NCBI GenBank assembly: GCA_964627755.1
Contig: CAZVIH010000072.1
Span: 1 to 45,244 of the forward strand
DNA: 45,244 nucleotides
Direction of reading: 5' to 3'
Origin: B10-G9 sp964627755
GTDB taxonomy: Bacteria; Chloroflexota; Anaerolineae; Anaerolineales; UBA11858
The position numbers and the translations under genes were made by a program. The notes under the pieces are model-generated. The model saw only the letters and a program-made list of their open reading frames with translations. It was not told where the DNA came from and did no database searches. This document shows, piece by piece, positions 15,964-25,331 of the stretch. Positions within the stretch are counted from its first letter, which is position 1; the number at the start of each line of letters is the position of its first letter.

Positions 15964-17457
15964 CTACTTCATACTACTCAGGATCTCACACGCTTTTTCC
16001 AATCTGGTCTGCACCTTTTCTTGCCCAATAATCGGGATAATATCAAAGATCGGTGGGCTTACTTTCTGGCCTGTGAGCGCTTCCCGCAAGAGCCCGAAGA
16101 TTTGACCGGCCTTTAGGCCCATTTCCAGTGCCAGATTCCTGAGAGGGGTTTCAGCGTTTTCCTGAGTGATCTCAGGCAATCCCTGAAAGATCTCAAGGAT
16201 CTTACCGGCAGCATCTGCTGCTTGGGTAGCACTCAGTTTTTCGGTGACAATTCTATCTAGTGCTATTTCGACCTTATCGTGGAAGATAAACCCGGCCATA
16301 TCTACCACTTCAGTGAGTTTTTTGGTGCGGTTTTGGATTGCTCCAGCGATTTGGAATAAGACCTCATCTTCCGGTGCAAAACCTGCTTTTTCAAACCAGG
16401 GTCTGATCCGGGCGGCAAAATCGGCCTGGTCCAGATTCCGGATATGAAGGCCGTTAAAATGGTCCAGTTTACTGAAGTTGATCGCAGCCGGTGAGGGGTT
16501 CAGTTTTTCCAAGCTGAACTTATCCACCAGGTCCTCAAGGGTGAAGAATTCGGTTTTGTCGTCGTAGCTCCAGCCCATTAATACGATCCAGTTGATCACG
16601 GCTTCAGGAATATAACCCAATGCTTCCATATCTTTCATAAAGATCGGAAATCCCTGCTCCCGGGCCAGTTCCGTGTCCCGTTTACTCATTTTGCCTTTGC
16701 CATCTGGTTTCAACAAGACGGAAAGGTGGACCCAGATCGGCTCCTGCCAGCCTAGCGCCCGGTAGATCAAGGCGTGGATGGGGAAGGTGGGCAGCCATTC
16801 GGATCCCCGGATGACGTGAGTGATATCCATTAGATGGTCATCCACCATAGCCGCCAGGTGATACACAGCCAGCCCATCTGATTTGATCAACACGATATCA
16901 TCCAGAGTGCTGTTATCGACTGTAATATCTCCCCGCAGCAGATCAGTGACAGTTGTTTTTCCTTGATCTGGAGAACGGAATCGGATCACATAGGGTTCTC
17001 CATCTTCGATCCGTTTTGTTATCTCCTCTGGAGTGAGAGATCGGCAAGTTCCATCATAATGGGGTGTTTGATTGCGTTGGGTCTGCTCTTCTCGGGTTAA
17101 AGCCAGTTTCTCTGCACTACAGAAGCAGTAAAAAGCGTCTCCACTCTCTACCAGCTGTTCTGCATGATCCCGGTAGATCTTGGTGCGCTGGGATTGCAGA
17201 TAGGGTCCGTAATTGCCGCCTTGTTCGGGTCCTTCATCTGGTTGAATATTCATCCACTCCAGGGCGTCCTTAAAATCTGCCTCGGAATTTTCCTGGAAGC
17301 GTTTCTGGTCGGTATCCTCGATGCGCAGAATAAAAGCGCCCCCGGTCTGATGGGCAATCAAGTAATCATATAATGCAGTCCGGGCGCTGCCAATGTGCAG
17401 AAAACCGGTTGGTGAAGGAGCAAAACGTACACGTGCAGGTGAATGTAAATTAGACAT
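15964..17457 (-). CDS. gltX: Glutamate--tRNA ligase
   Basis: A class I aminoacyl-tRNA synthetase of 497 residues, the usual length. It charges tRNA-Glu (and possibly tRNA-Gln in bacteria with the transamidation route). The nucleotide-binding HIGH signature appears as HIGS in RFAPSPTGFLHIGSARTA, and the KMSKR loop as GKGKMSKRDTE. A Cys cluster (CFCSAEK...GTCR) sits in the region that binds zinc in some family members. RIEDTD is also present. It is the last gene of the cell-shape cluster, 34 bases after rodA. Only one glutamyl-type synthetase is visible, so discriminating versus non-discriminating type cannot be decided. Confidence 0.95.
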   Translation of the reverse strand: MSNLHSPARVRFAPSPTGFLHIGSARTALYDYLIAHQTGGAFILRIEDTDQKRFQENSEADFKDALEWMNIQPDEGPEQGGNYGPYLQSQRTKIYRDHAEQLVESGDAFYCFCSAEKLALTREEQTQRNQTPHYDGTCRSLTPEEITKRIEDGEPYVIRFRSPDQGKTTVTDLLRGDITVDNSTLDDIVLIKSDGLAVYHLAAMVDDHLMDITHVIRGSEWLPTFPIHALIYRALGWQEPIWVHLSVLLKPDGKGKMSKRDTELAREQGFPIFMKDMEALGYIPEAVINWIVLMGWSYDDKTEFFTLEDLVDKFSLEKLNPSPAAINFSKLDHFNGLHIRNLDQADFAARIRPWFEKAGFAPEDEVLFQIAGAIQNRTKKLTEVVDMAGFIFHDKVEIALDRIVTEKLSATQAADAAGKILEIFQGLPEITQENAETPLRNLALEMGLKAGQIFGLLREALTGQKVSPPIFDIIPIIGQEKVQTRLEKACEILSSMK

Positions 17458-17491
17458 GATTGCAGCTCTTCCGAAATAGTATTAAACAGAT

Positions 17492-18634
17492 TTAAAATTC
17501 AAGGTCTTTGTGTCTTAAAACGATACTTTCAACAAGCCCGATAGCAATGAATAGTGTTATCAGGGACGAACCACCGTAACTCACAAAGGGTAGCGTCAGT
17601 CCGGTAACCGGCAGCATGTTAAGGTTCATGCCAACGTTGACTATGGTTTGGAAAGTGATCAGAGTCGCTGCCCCGTAGGCAATCAAGGCGCCAAAAGTAT
17701 CACTTGACAAGCGGGCTGCGCGCAGGCAACGGGCAATGATAAAAGCCAGTGTGCCAATCACCAGCAGTGCTCCCACAAAACCGAACTCCTCTGAGAGCGC
17801 AGAAAAGATAAAGTCAGAATGCCGGACTTTCAGAAAACGAAGTTGGACCTGGGAGCCACTGCCGTATCCCTGACCGATCCAGCCGCCATCGCCAATACTG
17901 ATGAAAGCTTGCTGCACATTATAGATTGCGCCAAAACTGGCTTCTTGATCAGGGAATAGGAAATTGATGATCCTTTCAAGTTGATAGGGTTTGATCAAGG
18001 TGTCTGTATTGGCTGGATCATAATTCAATAACATCAGCGGGAGGCCGATTCCCAGGGCGACAGCGCCTGCTCCTCCAGCAATCAAGAGTTGTTTGATATC
18101 CAAACCGCTGGCCCACAACAGGGCGAACCATAATACCATGATCACGATGGATGTGCTGAGGTCCGGCTGCAAGATGATCCAGAACACGATCGAGAATGTG
18201 ATTCCCAGACTCTGGATAATGATGCGAGGTTTTTTAATCTCGTCGATTTTCTGGGAAAAGAAATTGGCCAGGATCAAAACAATGGTGATCTTGGCTATCT
18301 CGGAAGGTTGGATCAGGATCGGGCCTACAGTAAACCAGCGTGAAGAGCCAAACAGTGCACCACCAACCAGGAAAAGCAGACCCAGAGCGCCGAAGGTCAC
18401 CAGAAATAATATTGTGCTTAATGCACCCCAGTAGCGGTAATCGATCATGGCGGTAATTACCATGATGACAAAGCCGACTCCTGCGAATATGATCTGCTTC
18501 AAAACGGTATTGGCTTCGACCAATTCGATATTACCCGCAATAGCGGATTGGATCATCGTCACGCCGAATATGGTCAGAAAAGCTACGGCGCCGAGCAGCC
18601 AGAAATCAAAGTGGCGCCAAGAAATTGGTTGCAT
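17492..18634 (-). CDS. rodA: Rod-shape SEDS peptidoglycan glycosyltransferase RodA
   Basis: A 380-residue polytopic SEDS protein with about ten membrane segments. SEDS proteins polymerise lipid II into glycan strands together with a class B PBP. Conserved stretches are visible: GPILIQPSEIAK, QPDLST, FGAIYNVQQAFISIGDGG, VRHSDFIFSALSEEFGF (containing the essential Asp region) and LPVTGLTLPFVSYGGSS. The RodA rather than FtsW assignment rests on its cluster with mreBCD and mrdA. It starts 3 bases after the minE stop, so coupling is likely. Confidence 0.92.
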   Translation of the reverse strand: MQPISWRHFDFWLLGAVAFLTIFGVTMIQSAIAGNIELVEANTVLKQIIFAGVGFVIMVITAMIDYRYWGALSTILFLVTFGALGLLFLVGGALFGSSRWFTVGPILIQPSEIAKITIVLILANFFSQKIDEIKKPRIIIQSLGITFSIVFWIILQPDLSTSIVIMVLWFALLWASGLDIKQLLIAGGAGAVALGIGLPLMLLNYDPANTDTLIKPYQLERIINFLFPDQEASFGAIYNVQQAFISIGDGGWIGQGYGSGSQVQLRFLKVRHSDFIFSALSEEFGFVGALLVIGTLAFIIARCLRAARLSSDTFGALIAYGAATLITFQTIVNVGMNLNMLPVTGLTLPFVSYGGSSLITLFIAIGLVESIVLRHKDLEF

Positions 18635-18637
18635 ATC

Positions 18638-18904
18638 TCAGTACTTCCGGCTTACAGGTCCTGATATAGGAATATCCGCGATCAGACGTTGCTGGCGGCC
18701 TTCCTGGGTGATATCGATCCGCATGGATTTGGGATCGATCTGAATATAACGCGAGAGGACTTCCAGTAGGTCATCTTTAAGATTTTCCATTGCTATGGCC
18801 GATAGATCGGTCCGGTCGTTGATTAATACCAGCCGCAGGCGGTCCTTGGCTTTGTCAGCGCTACTCGGTTCTTTTGAAAAGATTCGATTAATGAAATTAT
18901 CCAT
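18638..18904 (-). CDS. minE: Cell division topological specificity factor MinE
   Basis: An 88-residue protein, standard MinE length. It starts with the amphipathic MDNFINRIF membrane-targeting segment, continues with the AKDRLRLVLINDR anti-MinCD region and ends with the dimerising topological domain (RYIQIDPKSMRIDI). MinE stimulates MinD ATPase and drives the pole-to-pole oscillation. AGGAG lies 9 bases before ATG. It sits 4 bases after minD. Confidence 0.93.
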   Translation of the reverse strand: MDNFINRIFSKEPSSADKAKDRLRLVLINDRTDLSAIAMENLKDDLLEVLSRYIQIDPKSMRIDITQEGRQQRLIADIPISGPVSRKY

Positions 18905-18908
18905 GATG

Positions 18909-19709
18909 TTAATCTCCTGATCCGAATACGCTAGAAATCCGGTTGAAGAAGCCGCTGCTCTTATCCAGGTCCAGCAGGGGGACCTCTTCTCCCATTAGCC
19001 GCCGGGCGATATTTTGATAGGCTTGTCCTGCCAGACTCTTTTTGTCGAGGGCGATGGGTGTGCCCTGGTTAGTACTAATAAGCACCGCTTTATCCTCCGG
19101 TACGATGCCTATCAGATGAATGGCCAGCAAATCAACCACGTCATCGGCAGAAAGCATATTATTCTGTTTAACCATTTCCGGGTTGAGGCGGTTAATCAGC
19201 AATCTTGGTGTCCCTTTCTCCTCAGCTTCTACTATTCCAATAATTCTGTCTGCATCCCTGACCGCTGATACTTCCGGATTGGTAACCACGATGACCTCAT
19301 CTGCCGGTGCGATGGCGTTTTTAAACCCGCGTTCAATTCCTGCTGGTGAGTCCACGATGATCCAATCAAGATCAGGCCGGAGTTCATCACACAAGCGGAT
19401 CATATCCGAAGGAGAGACCGCGGTTTTATCCCGTGTTTGGGCGGAAGGGATCAGGTAAAGGTCTGGGATATGTTTATCCTTGATCATGGCTTGGTTTAAA
19501 CGGCAGCGTCCTTCTACGGCGTCAACCAGATCGTAAACAATTCTGTTTTCCAGCCCGAGGACTACATCCAGATTGCGCAGTCCAATATCAGCATCAATAC
19601 AGGCAACCCTTTGGCCCATGGTCGCCAGGGCTGCCCCGATATTAGCTGTGGCGGTTGTTTTTCCAACACCGCCTTTTCCGGATGTGATGGTGATGACTTT
19701 TGCGCTCAT
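18909..19709 (-). CDS. minD: Septum site-determining ATPase MinD
   Basis: A 266-residue ParA-family ATPase. The deviant Walker A is GKGGVGKTT (residues 11-19), with DADIGLRNLD and VDSPAGIE following. The C-terminal amphipathic membrane-targeting helix is visible as GFFNRISSVFG. MinD recruits MinC to the membrane and is released by MinE. I chose ATG at 19709 (MSAKVITIT) because AGGAAA lies just upstream and the family begins there; a longer frame would overlap minC. Confidence 0.95.
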   Translation of the reverse strand: MSAKVITITSGKGGVGKTTATANIGAALATMGQRVACIDADIGLRNLDVVLGLENRIVYDLVDAVEGRCRLNQAMIKDKHIPDLYLIPSAQTRDKTAVSPSDMIRLCDELRPDLDWIIVDSPAGIERGFKNAIAPADEVIVVTNPEVSAVRDADRIIGIVEAEEKGTPRLLINRLNPEMVKQNNMLSADDVVDLLAIHLIGIVPEDKAVLISTNQGTPIALDKKSLAGQAYQNIARRLMGEEVPLLDLDKSSGFFNRISSVFGSGD

Positions 19710-19729
19710 GTAGGTTTCCTGTTGAATGA

Positions 19730-20407
19730 TTATTGCCCTGCGGCCCAATCCCGGGCTGTAACCTGTCCGTCTTCCAGATAGGCAATCTCCGGCCGGGGTT
19801 TACCCTTTCTGGGAGGAGAGATACTGATTTTATCAGAAATTCGAAGCTGGGTTGGGGATAGATCCAGGGAGCACACCACTGCGTTGTTATCTCCTCCAGC
19901 GCCGGCGTGGGCTACACCACGCAGCCGGCCCCATACGATGATATTGCCGCCAGCAATCAGTTCAGCTCCCGGATTTACATCTCCTAAGACGACAATATGA
20001 CCTTGATAATTAACCTTATGACCTGACCTCAAAGTGCGGTGGAGAAAAATAGCTTCTTCTCCATCCAGCATTGAGTTGATAGGAGATTTTTCAGGTTCTG
20101 GGGAAGATTCATCAAATTTAATCTCCAAACCAAGATCCTGGGAAGCCCGCTCGGTGATAAGGGAGGAACTTAACACAGCTTTCAACTTGATATCTCGGTC
20201 AGATAAAGTATTTCGCAGGCTTGACAGATCAGGAGATTTCAAGGAACGGTCCCCAACATCGAGGACTATCCTGGCGCTTTTAAAAAAAGCCAGGTTTTCA
20301 TCAATATGAGAGAGAAGAGCTTCTTTCTGTTCCTCCCATTCACCTTTTTTTAGTTCGATTAGAATCCCGTTTTTAATGCCTTTGATCTCGATTTCATGTG
20401 CCTGCAT
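19730..20407 (-). CDS. minC: Septum site-determining protein MinC
   Basis: A 225-residue FtsZ polymerisation inhibitor. The N-terminal MinC_N domain covers about residues 1-105. The C-terminal beta-helical domain (about 115-215) shows the hallmark strands LRSGHKVNYQGHIVVLGDVN, GAELIAGGNIIVWGRLRG and AHAGAGGDNNAVV. It works with MinD to block division away from mid-cell. GGAG lies 8 bases before ATG. A 71-base gap separates it from mrdA and contains a possible internal promoter. Confidence 0.93.
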   Translation of the reverse strand: MQAHEIEIKGIKNGILIELKKGEWEEQKEALLSHIDENLAFFKSARIVLDVGDRSLKSPDLSSLRNTLSDRDIKLKAVLSSSLITERASQDLGLEIKFDESSPEPEKSPINSMLDGEEAIFLHRTLRSGHKVNYQGHIVVLGDVNPGAELIAGGNIIVWGRLRGVAHAGAGGDNNAVVCSLDLSPTQLRISDKISISPPRKGKPRPEIAYLEDGQVTARDWAAGQ

Positions 20408-20462
20408 GGGGTTTACTCCGTCATTAAAACCAAAAAAAGCAGGGTTTTAAGCACTTCCTAAA

Positions 20463-20471
20463 ATTATAGCA
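20463..20471 (-). promoter_or_regulatory. Extended -10 element upstream of minC
   Basis: On the minus strand the gap between mrdA and minC contains TGCTATAAT, an extended -10 with a perfect TATAAT hexamer. No good -35 is seen. It could drive minCDE-rodA-gltX separately from mreB. Confidence 0.4.
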
Positions 20472-20478
20472 TGAGAAC

Positions 20479-22584
20479 TCAGGGGAGAAATGCTCTGCTA
20501 TCTATGCTCTTCAGTTCGAAGTAGGCTTCGATGGTCCGTCGAACGATGGGACCAGCTACGCTGGCGCCCTCGCCGCCGTTATAAGCGAATGCCACAACGG
20601 CAATTTCCGGATCGTCATAGGGTGCATACGCGATAGTCCAGGCATGGGAAGGCCAGCTGCCAGGGATGCAGAGTCCTTTTTCATTTGCAAAGGTATCGCA
20701 GTATTCAGCTGTGCCTGTTTTACCTGCTACAGCAATGCTGGTGTTCTTAAAGACCTCTTCCAGGGTACCGCCAGTTACCGCTGCCCGCATACCTTCCTGA
20801 ATCTTATCAACAACCCAGGGTTGGACTGTAGTTGTTTCTCCAGTCAGTTTTGCTTCACATCCGCCAGCGCTGGTGGGATCCGAGTAGATATCAATTATTG
20901 GATCCTGGGTTATATCCCATTTCATTACCGGCTCAAATGATTCGACAATCTCACCTTCTGCGCTGGTGATCCTTTCGATGACAGTGGGTTGCATCAATTT
21001 TCCATCATTGGCAATCGTGGCCGCGGAGGTGAGGATCTGCAGAGGTGTGGCTGTCACGAAACCCTGACCCACACTGGTGATATAGGTATCCCCTGTGGAC
21101 CAGTTCTCCCCATGCGCGATTCGTTTCCACTTGGGATCCGGGATGATACCGTCAGCTTCACCCGGAAGCTCAATTCCCAGGTAATCTCCGTAGCCCAGAG
21201 CCCGGGCATAGGTGCCCAGGCGGCAAATGCCCAATCCTTCTGGTACTTCGTTAGGAATGCCAGTACCCAGCTCCTCAGCGTCACCACCACCCAATTGATA
21301 GAAGTAAACGTTGCTGGAGTTGGAGATACCACCAATAAAATCCAGCTTTCCAAAGCCGTTTTCATTCCAGTCCACGTAGGTTTTACTGTTGCCGGGGTCA
21401 TTGGGTGTATATTTATTTGCGAGCTGGATCTCAGGCGGTGTGGTTATGATTTGTTCTGGAGTAACAACACCTTCATTCAAGGCACCCAGAGCGGTGCTGA
21501 TCTTAAATACAGATCCCGCCGGAAGCTCTGCACCAATTGCCTGGTTCACCAAAGGGTTGCGGACATCCAAATTCAACTGCTGATAATAATAGGCGGGAAT
21601 GATGCGGGCCATGCGGTTGTTCTCGTAGGTAGGGTAGGATACCATGGCTAAAATTTCCCCGGTCTGGGGATTCATGGCGATCACCACTCCACTGGTAATG
21701 CGCTGTTCGTCGAAATATGCATTCCAGTCTCCGATTTCACCTAACAGGATCGACTCTGCGGCCTGCTGCAGCCGGGTATCAAGTGTGGTGTAAATATTCT
21801 GCCCTGGAATGGAGGAGATCACAGGGACTGCGTCACGAATGATCCTGCCAGCTACGTCCACTTCTACAACCCTCTTGCCTGGTTTACCGGAGAGAATGGA
21901 TTCGTAAAAACGCTCCAGACCGGCATAACCTATTTTGTCGCGATTGGTGACAAAACCTCTTTCAGTATAATAATCTTCTTCTATACTTGAGATCGGTCCT
22001 AAAAAACCGATGATATTGGCTGTCAAAGAACCGGTTGGGTAATCCCGGACCGTCTCGATTTCCAGAGAGATCCCGGGCCAATCCATGGTCTTTTCCTGGA
22101 TGATCCTGGCCGTGGTTTCGGGAATATTACAGGCAATTTTCACTTCCCGGTAGGGGGAGCTCTGTTCTCCATATTCAATGATCTGGCTAATACCGTGATC
22201 GGAAACGCAGGGTACAAACGGGTTTTCGGGTGTGATGTTTCCCCCAGTAACCGGGACATCAATAAATTGTGAAAGGGAGCGGATGATATTTTGAATAGAT
22301 CCTTCATCATCAGGCAAATCTGCTGCCAGAACCACTACATTATAAGAGGCAACGTTGCGAGCCAGGACAATTCCATTTCGATCAAAGATCACACCCCGGG
22401 TGGGGGCCAGACTAATCTCACGCAAGCGATTCTCCACTGCTGCAGCTACCCAGGTATCTCCGTCCAAGATCTGGATGGTAAAAAGGCGAAAGATGAAGAT
22501 CAAAAAGATGATTCCAACCACACCTGCAAAGGATAGGATTCTGCCGTTTGTAATTTTATTATGGGAGGAGATTGGAGATAACAT
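20479..22584 (-). CDS. mrdA: Penicillin-binding protein 2 (class B transpeptidase of the elongasome)
   Basis: A 701-residue class B PBP with one N-terminal membrane anchor (about residues 20-40), a dimerisation/pedestal domain and a C-terminal transpeptidase. The three active-site motifs are present: SVFK (S358, K361), SSN (423-425) and KTG (622-624). It cross-links new glycan made by RodA during side-wall growth. The length is slightly above E. coli PBP2, because of inserts around 430-500 and 555-590, the latter holding Cys576. AGGAA precedes ATG. Its start is 1 base from the mreD stop. Confidence 0.94.
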   Translation of the reverse strand: MLSPISSHNKITNGRILSFAGVVGIIFLIFIFRLFTIQILDGDTWVAAAVENRLREISLAPTRGVIFDRNGIVLARNVASYNVVVLAADLPDDEGSIQNIIRSLSQFIDVPVTGGNITPENPFVPCVSDHGISQIIEYGEQSSPYREVKIACNIPETTARIIQEKTMDWPGISLEIETVRDYPTGSLTANIIGFLGPISSIEEDYYTERGFVTNRDKIGYAGLERFYESILSGKPGKRVVEVDVAGRIIRDAVPVISSIPGQNIYTTLDTRLQQAAESILLGEIGDWNAYFDEQRITSGVVIAMNPQTGEILAMVSYPTYENNRMARIIPAYYYQQLNLDVRNPLVNQAIGAELPAGSVFKISTALGALNEGVVTPEQIITTPPEIQLANKYTPNDPGNSKTYVDWNENGFGKLDFIGGISNSSNVYFYQLGGGDAEELGTGIPNEVPEGLGICRLGTYARALGYGDYLGIELPGEADGIIPDPKWKRIAHGENWSTGDTYITSVGQGFVTATPLQILTSAATIANDGKLMQPTVIERITSAEGEIVESFEPVMKWDITQDPIIDIYSDPTSAGGCEAKLTGETTTVQPWVVDKIQEGMRAAVTGGTLEEVFKNTSIAVAGKTGTAEYCDTFANEKGLCIPGSWPSHAWTIAYAPYDDPEIAVVAFAYNGGEGASVAGPIVRRTIEAYFELKSIDSRAFLP

Positions 22585-22585
22585 A

Positions 22586-23077
22586 TTATTCCTGAGGAAT
22601 GACCTGTTCCAGGATGTCCTGGGTGAGAATGAATATTGGCAGGGAGAGCATGAAGTTAAGGATGATGCTTGGTAATGTCACTATCTGTAAAGCAGTTGCG
22701 AGAGAGATTTCACTTCCTTGGAGGAAGAGAACCAGGAAAGATAAAGCATGCGAGAACATAGTACCAAATAATACCACCAGCAGTTGCATCAGGAACGAAA
22801 AACGCCAGATTCTTTCCCGAATGATCACTGCCAGGCCAGTTGCGAGTAGATAACTCACGGTGAAGACTCCAAATGGCAGTCCTGACAGAAAATCCATAAA
22901 GAGACCACCCACAATGCTCCACTGCCAGGAAGTGGTGACCGTTTTCTGCAGAGCAATGGCTACCAGCACCACCAGAACAAGATCTGCCGTGCCGCGATTT
23001 AGCGGCAACCTGCTGACGACAGCAGATTGCAGTATGGCTATTAGACCTAAGGTGGGAATGCTTAATATAATTGACAT
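22586..23077 (-). CDS. mreD: Rod shape-determining protein MreD
   Basis: A 163-residue membrane protein with about five hydrophobic segments. Its size, hydropathy and PFGVFTVSYLLATGL-type central segment fit MreD, and its position between mreC and mrdA is diagnostic. MreD links the MreB-MreC scaffold to the membrane part of the elongasome. No clear Shine-Dalgarno precedes the ATG, suggesting translation coupled to mreC, 20 bases upstream. Confidence 0.9.
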   Translation of the reverse strand: MSIILSIPTLGLIAILQSAVVSRLPLNRGTADLVLVVLVAIALQKTVTTSWQWSIVGGLFMDFLSGLPFGVFTVSYLLATGLAVIIRERIWRFSFLMQLLVVLFGTMFSHALSFLVLFLQGSEISLATALQIVTLPSIILNFMLSLPIFILTQDILEQVIPQE

Positions 23078-23097
23078 AATCTGGGCAGTGATCTAGT

Positions 23098-23946
23098 TCA
23101 GGGAGTGCCTGATTCAGGGATTAGAGGGCTGAAATCAACAGGTTCAAAATTAGTGACCACCAATACTATGCTCAAATCTGAAAAATCAGTAACGGGCTGT
23201 ACGGATGCACTTTGAAAAAGGGCATTTTCCCGGCTGCGAACGCTGGTGATTTGTCCAACTATGATATTGGCTGGGTAGTTACCACCCAGCCCGGAAGTGA
23301 GGATCAAGTTGCCAGGATTTACATCGTCATCCTGGGGAATTTGCTCGAGGGTGATATCCCCTGTAATTGAGCCGGTCAAAACTGCAGCACTCCTGGATGG
23401 TTCCACGCGAACATTGATCCTGGTTACAGGATCGGTGATCAAACTCACCCTGGCGCCGGTCGCTGTGACCTGTACTACACGACCCGCCAAACCGTTTTGA
23501 GTGACAACAGGCATGCCCCGTCTGAGTCCATCATCCGATCCTCTGTTGATAATGATATAGTTCAAAAAAGGACTCGGGTCCCGACCGATCACCGAGGCAC
23601 CAATATACTGGTATTCCGGATTGGCTCGGGCAAATTCCAGTAGGGCCGATAATATTTCAAACTCAACTAATTGCTGCTGAAGTTCCACGATCTGGGCCTG
23701 CATGCGGGCATTCTCTGCCTCAAGCTCAGTATTTTTCTGGCGGATTTCCCGGATATCCTGGGAGGCAGAGACAAAATTTTCGACGCCCATGTATTGCTGG
23801 GAAACCCAGGTCTGGACAGATGTAAGAGGGGATACCACCCAGCGTGAAAAAGATGTGAAAACACCACTGAGGGCCAAGGCAAGAATGCCGATGGCTACCA
23901 GGCTAAGAGCTATTATGCGCAGTGATTTTGGAAATCGAATATTCAT
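23098..23946 (-). CDS. mreC: Rod shape-determining protein MreC
   Basis: A 282-residue protein with one N-terminal membrane helix (about residues 10-30), a coiled coil near residues 60-98 (KNTELEAENARMQAQIVELQ) and the two beta-barrel domains of MreC, including SVIGRDPSPFLNYIIINRG, GLRRGMPVVTQNGLAGRV and the SLITDP region. It activates PBP2/RodA from the outer face of the membrane. No Shine-Dalgarno is seen before the ATG. A 106-base spacer separates it from mreB. Confidence 0.93.
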   Translation of the reverse strand: MNIRFPKSLRIIALSLVAIGILALALSGVFTSFSRWVVSPLTSVQTWVSQQYMGVENFVSASQDIREIRQKNTELEAENARMQAQIVELQQQLVEFEILSALLEFARANPEYQYIGASVIGRDPSPFLNYIIINRGSDDGLRRGMPVVTQNGLAGRVVQVTATGARVSLITDPVTRINVRVEPSRSAAVLTGSITGDITLEQIPQDDDVNPGNLILTSGLGGNYPANIIVGQITSVRSRENALFQSASVQPVTDFSDLSIVLVVTNFEPVDFSPLIPESGTP

Positions 23947-24052
23947 ACTGGGGTGAGATGATGCGTTCTACCGCTACCCGGTGGAGTGAGTGTAGTTGAT
24001 TAAAGAAATAAGAAGGTCGGGGGTAGGCAGGCGAGTTTGAGATTTCTGGAGT

Positions 24053-25120
24053 CTAATCTCTTTGGGCGCTTTTGCGCTCCAAACCGACAAATAAACCCTT
24101 CCATTTATCCATATCTTCCAGGGCCACGCCAGCGCCTCTGGCCACACAGCTGATTGGGTCCTCAGCGAGCCAGGTTCGGACCTGGAGCTCTTCGGTCAAA
24201 CGTTGATCCAGCCCTTGCAGAAGGGATCCTCCTCCTGCCAGGCAAACGCCGTTATCCATCAGATCCGACAATATCTCGGGTGGTGTTTCGTCCAGGGCAT
24301 CCCGTACGGTATCAATGATAGTCTGAACAGAATTTGATATCGCATCCCTTATTTCGATTGACGATATCTCAATTGAATCAGGCAGCCCGGTAACCAGATT
24401 TCGACCCCGCAAGGTCATGGTTTTTTCTTCAGGGAGTGGGAAAGCGGATCCGATAGTGATTTTTGTTTCTTCGGCCAATCTCTGACCAATCAGGATGTTG
24501 TATTTATTGCGGATGTACTGGATGATGTCCTCGTCCAGTTCATCACCAGCAACACGGAGTGAGCGTGATGAAACAATGCCGCCCATGGTCATAATGGCAA
24601 CTTCGGATGTTCCGCCGCCGATATCTACGATCATACTGCCACCAACTTCATCAATGGGCAGTCCTGCCCCCAGGGCGGCTGCGACTGGTTCTTCGATTAG
24701 GTATGTATTGCGGGAACCAGCGGCCATGGCTGCGTCGTAAACAGCCCTTTTTTCAACCTCTGTAACGCCGGCAGGAATACCAATCACTACTCGTGGCCGC
24801 GGTACAGGCACGATACTCTGTTGATGGGCTCGGGCTATGAAATATTCCAACATGGCCTGGGTGATCTCAAATTCGGATATCACTCCGTCCCGTAGGGGAC
24901 GAAGAGTGATGATATCAGCCGGGGTGCGGCCGATCATTTCCTTGGCAGCTGCGCCGATTGCAATGGGCTCCCGGGTGCGTTTGTTGATAGCTACCCAGGA
25001 TGGTTCGTTAATAACGATACCCTTACCCTTGACGTGTACCAGGGTATTTGCCGTACCTAGATCGATTCCAATATCAAGTGAGAAATATCCCAACAACCAA
25101 TCGAAGGGAGAAAATGCCAC
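24053..25120 (-). CDS. mreB: Rod shape-determining actin-like protein MreB
   Basis: A 355-residue actin-fold ATPase, normal length. Phosphate-binding and ATP motifs are visible: DIGIDLGTANTLV, RPLRDGVI, GIPAGVTEVEKRAV, EEPVAAALGAGLPI, MIVDIGGGTSEVA and LAGGGSLLQGLD. It forms membrane-bound filaments that direct the elongasome. It starts with GTG at 25118-25120, preceded by AAGGAG at a 7-base spacing. It is the first gene of the minus-strand cluster and has an extended -10 promoter upstream. Confidence 0.95.
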   Translation of the reverse strand: MAFSPFDWLLGYFSLDIGIDLGTANTLVHVKGKGIVINEPSWVAINKRTREPIAIGAAAKEMIGRTPADIITLRPLRDGVISEFEITQAMLEYFIARAHQQSIVPVPRPRVVIGIPAGVTEVEKRAVYDAAMAAGSRNTYLIEEPVAAALGAGLPIDEVGGSMIVDIGGGTSEVAIMTMGGIVSSRSLRVAGDELDEDIIQYIRNKYNILIGQRLAEETKITIGSAFPLPEEKTMTLRGRNLVTGLPDSIEISSIEIRDAISNSVQTIIDTVRDALDETPPEILSDLMDNGVCLAGGGSLLQGLDQRLTEELQVRTWLAEDPISCVARGAGVALEDMDKWKGLFVGLERKSAQRD

Positions 25121-25147
25121 TACAAACTCCTTTTTTCTAACAGATTG

Positions 25148-25178
25148 ATTATACCAGCAAAATAATGGGATTTTTCAA
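25148..25178 (-). promoter_or_regulatory. Promoter of mreB
   Basis: On the minus strand, TGGTATAAT (complement 25148-25156) is an extended -10 with a perfect hexamer. TTGAAA (complement 25173-25178) lies 19 bases upstream, a long spacer that the extended -10 could compensate. Confidence 0.55.
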
Positions 25179-25232
25179 GACACGGTTACCGCTAATGAGC
25201 CCTTAGCTTCCTTGAAAAAAGGGACCATCCCC

Positions 25233-25261
25233 TTGATTTGTTGGTCAGAATTCTCTATAGT
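25233..25261 (+). promoter_or_regulatory. Promoter of the OB/lamin-tail gene
   Basis: TTGATT at 25233-25238, a 17-base spacer and TATAGT at 25256-25261 (5/6 match to TATAAT) lie 70 bases before the start of the plus-strand gene. Confidence 0.5.
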
Positions 25262-25331
25262 GGAAGGGTAGTTATTCGAATCAGGGATTATATTAAAATC
25301 CGCTTGATTTGGCATTTAACTGGGGGAGATC

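Noticed and set aside
20414..20450. Possible terminator between mrdA and minC (AAAACC...GGTTTT)
   Set aside because: The stem is only six A/T-rich pairs, too weak to claim as a terminator.
20989..21651. Plus-strand open frame of 220 codons inside mrdA
   Set aside because: It is antisense to a well-supported PBP2 coding region and has no recognisable motifs or ribosome binding site.
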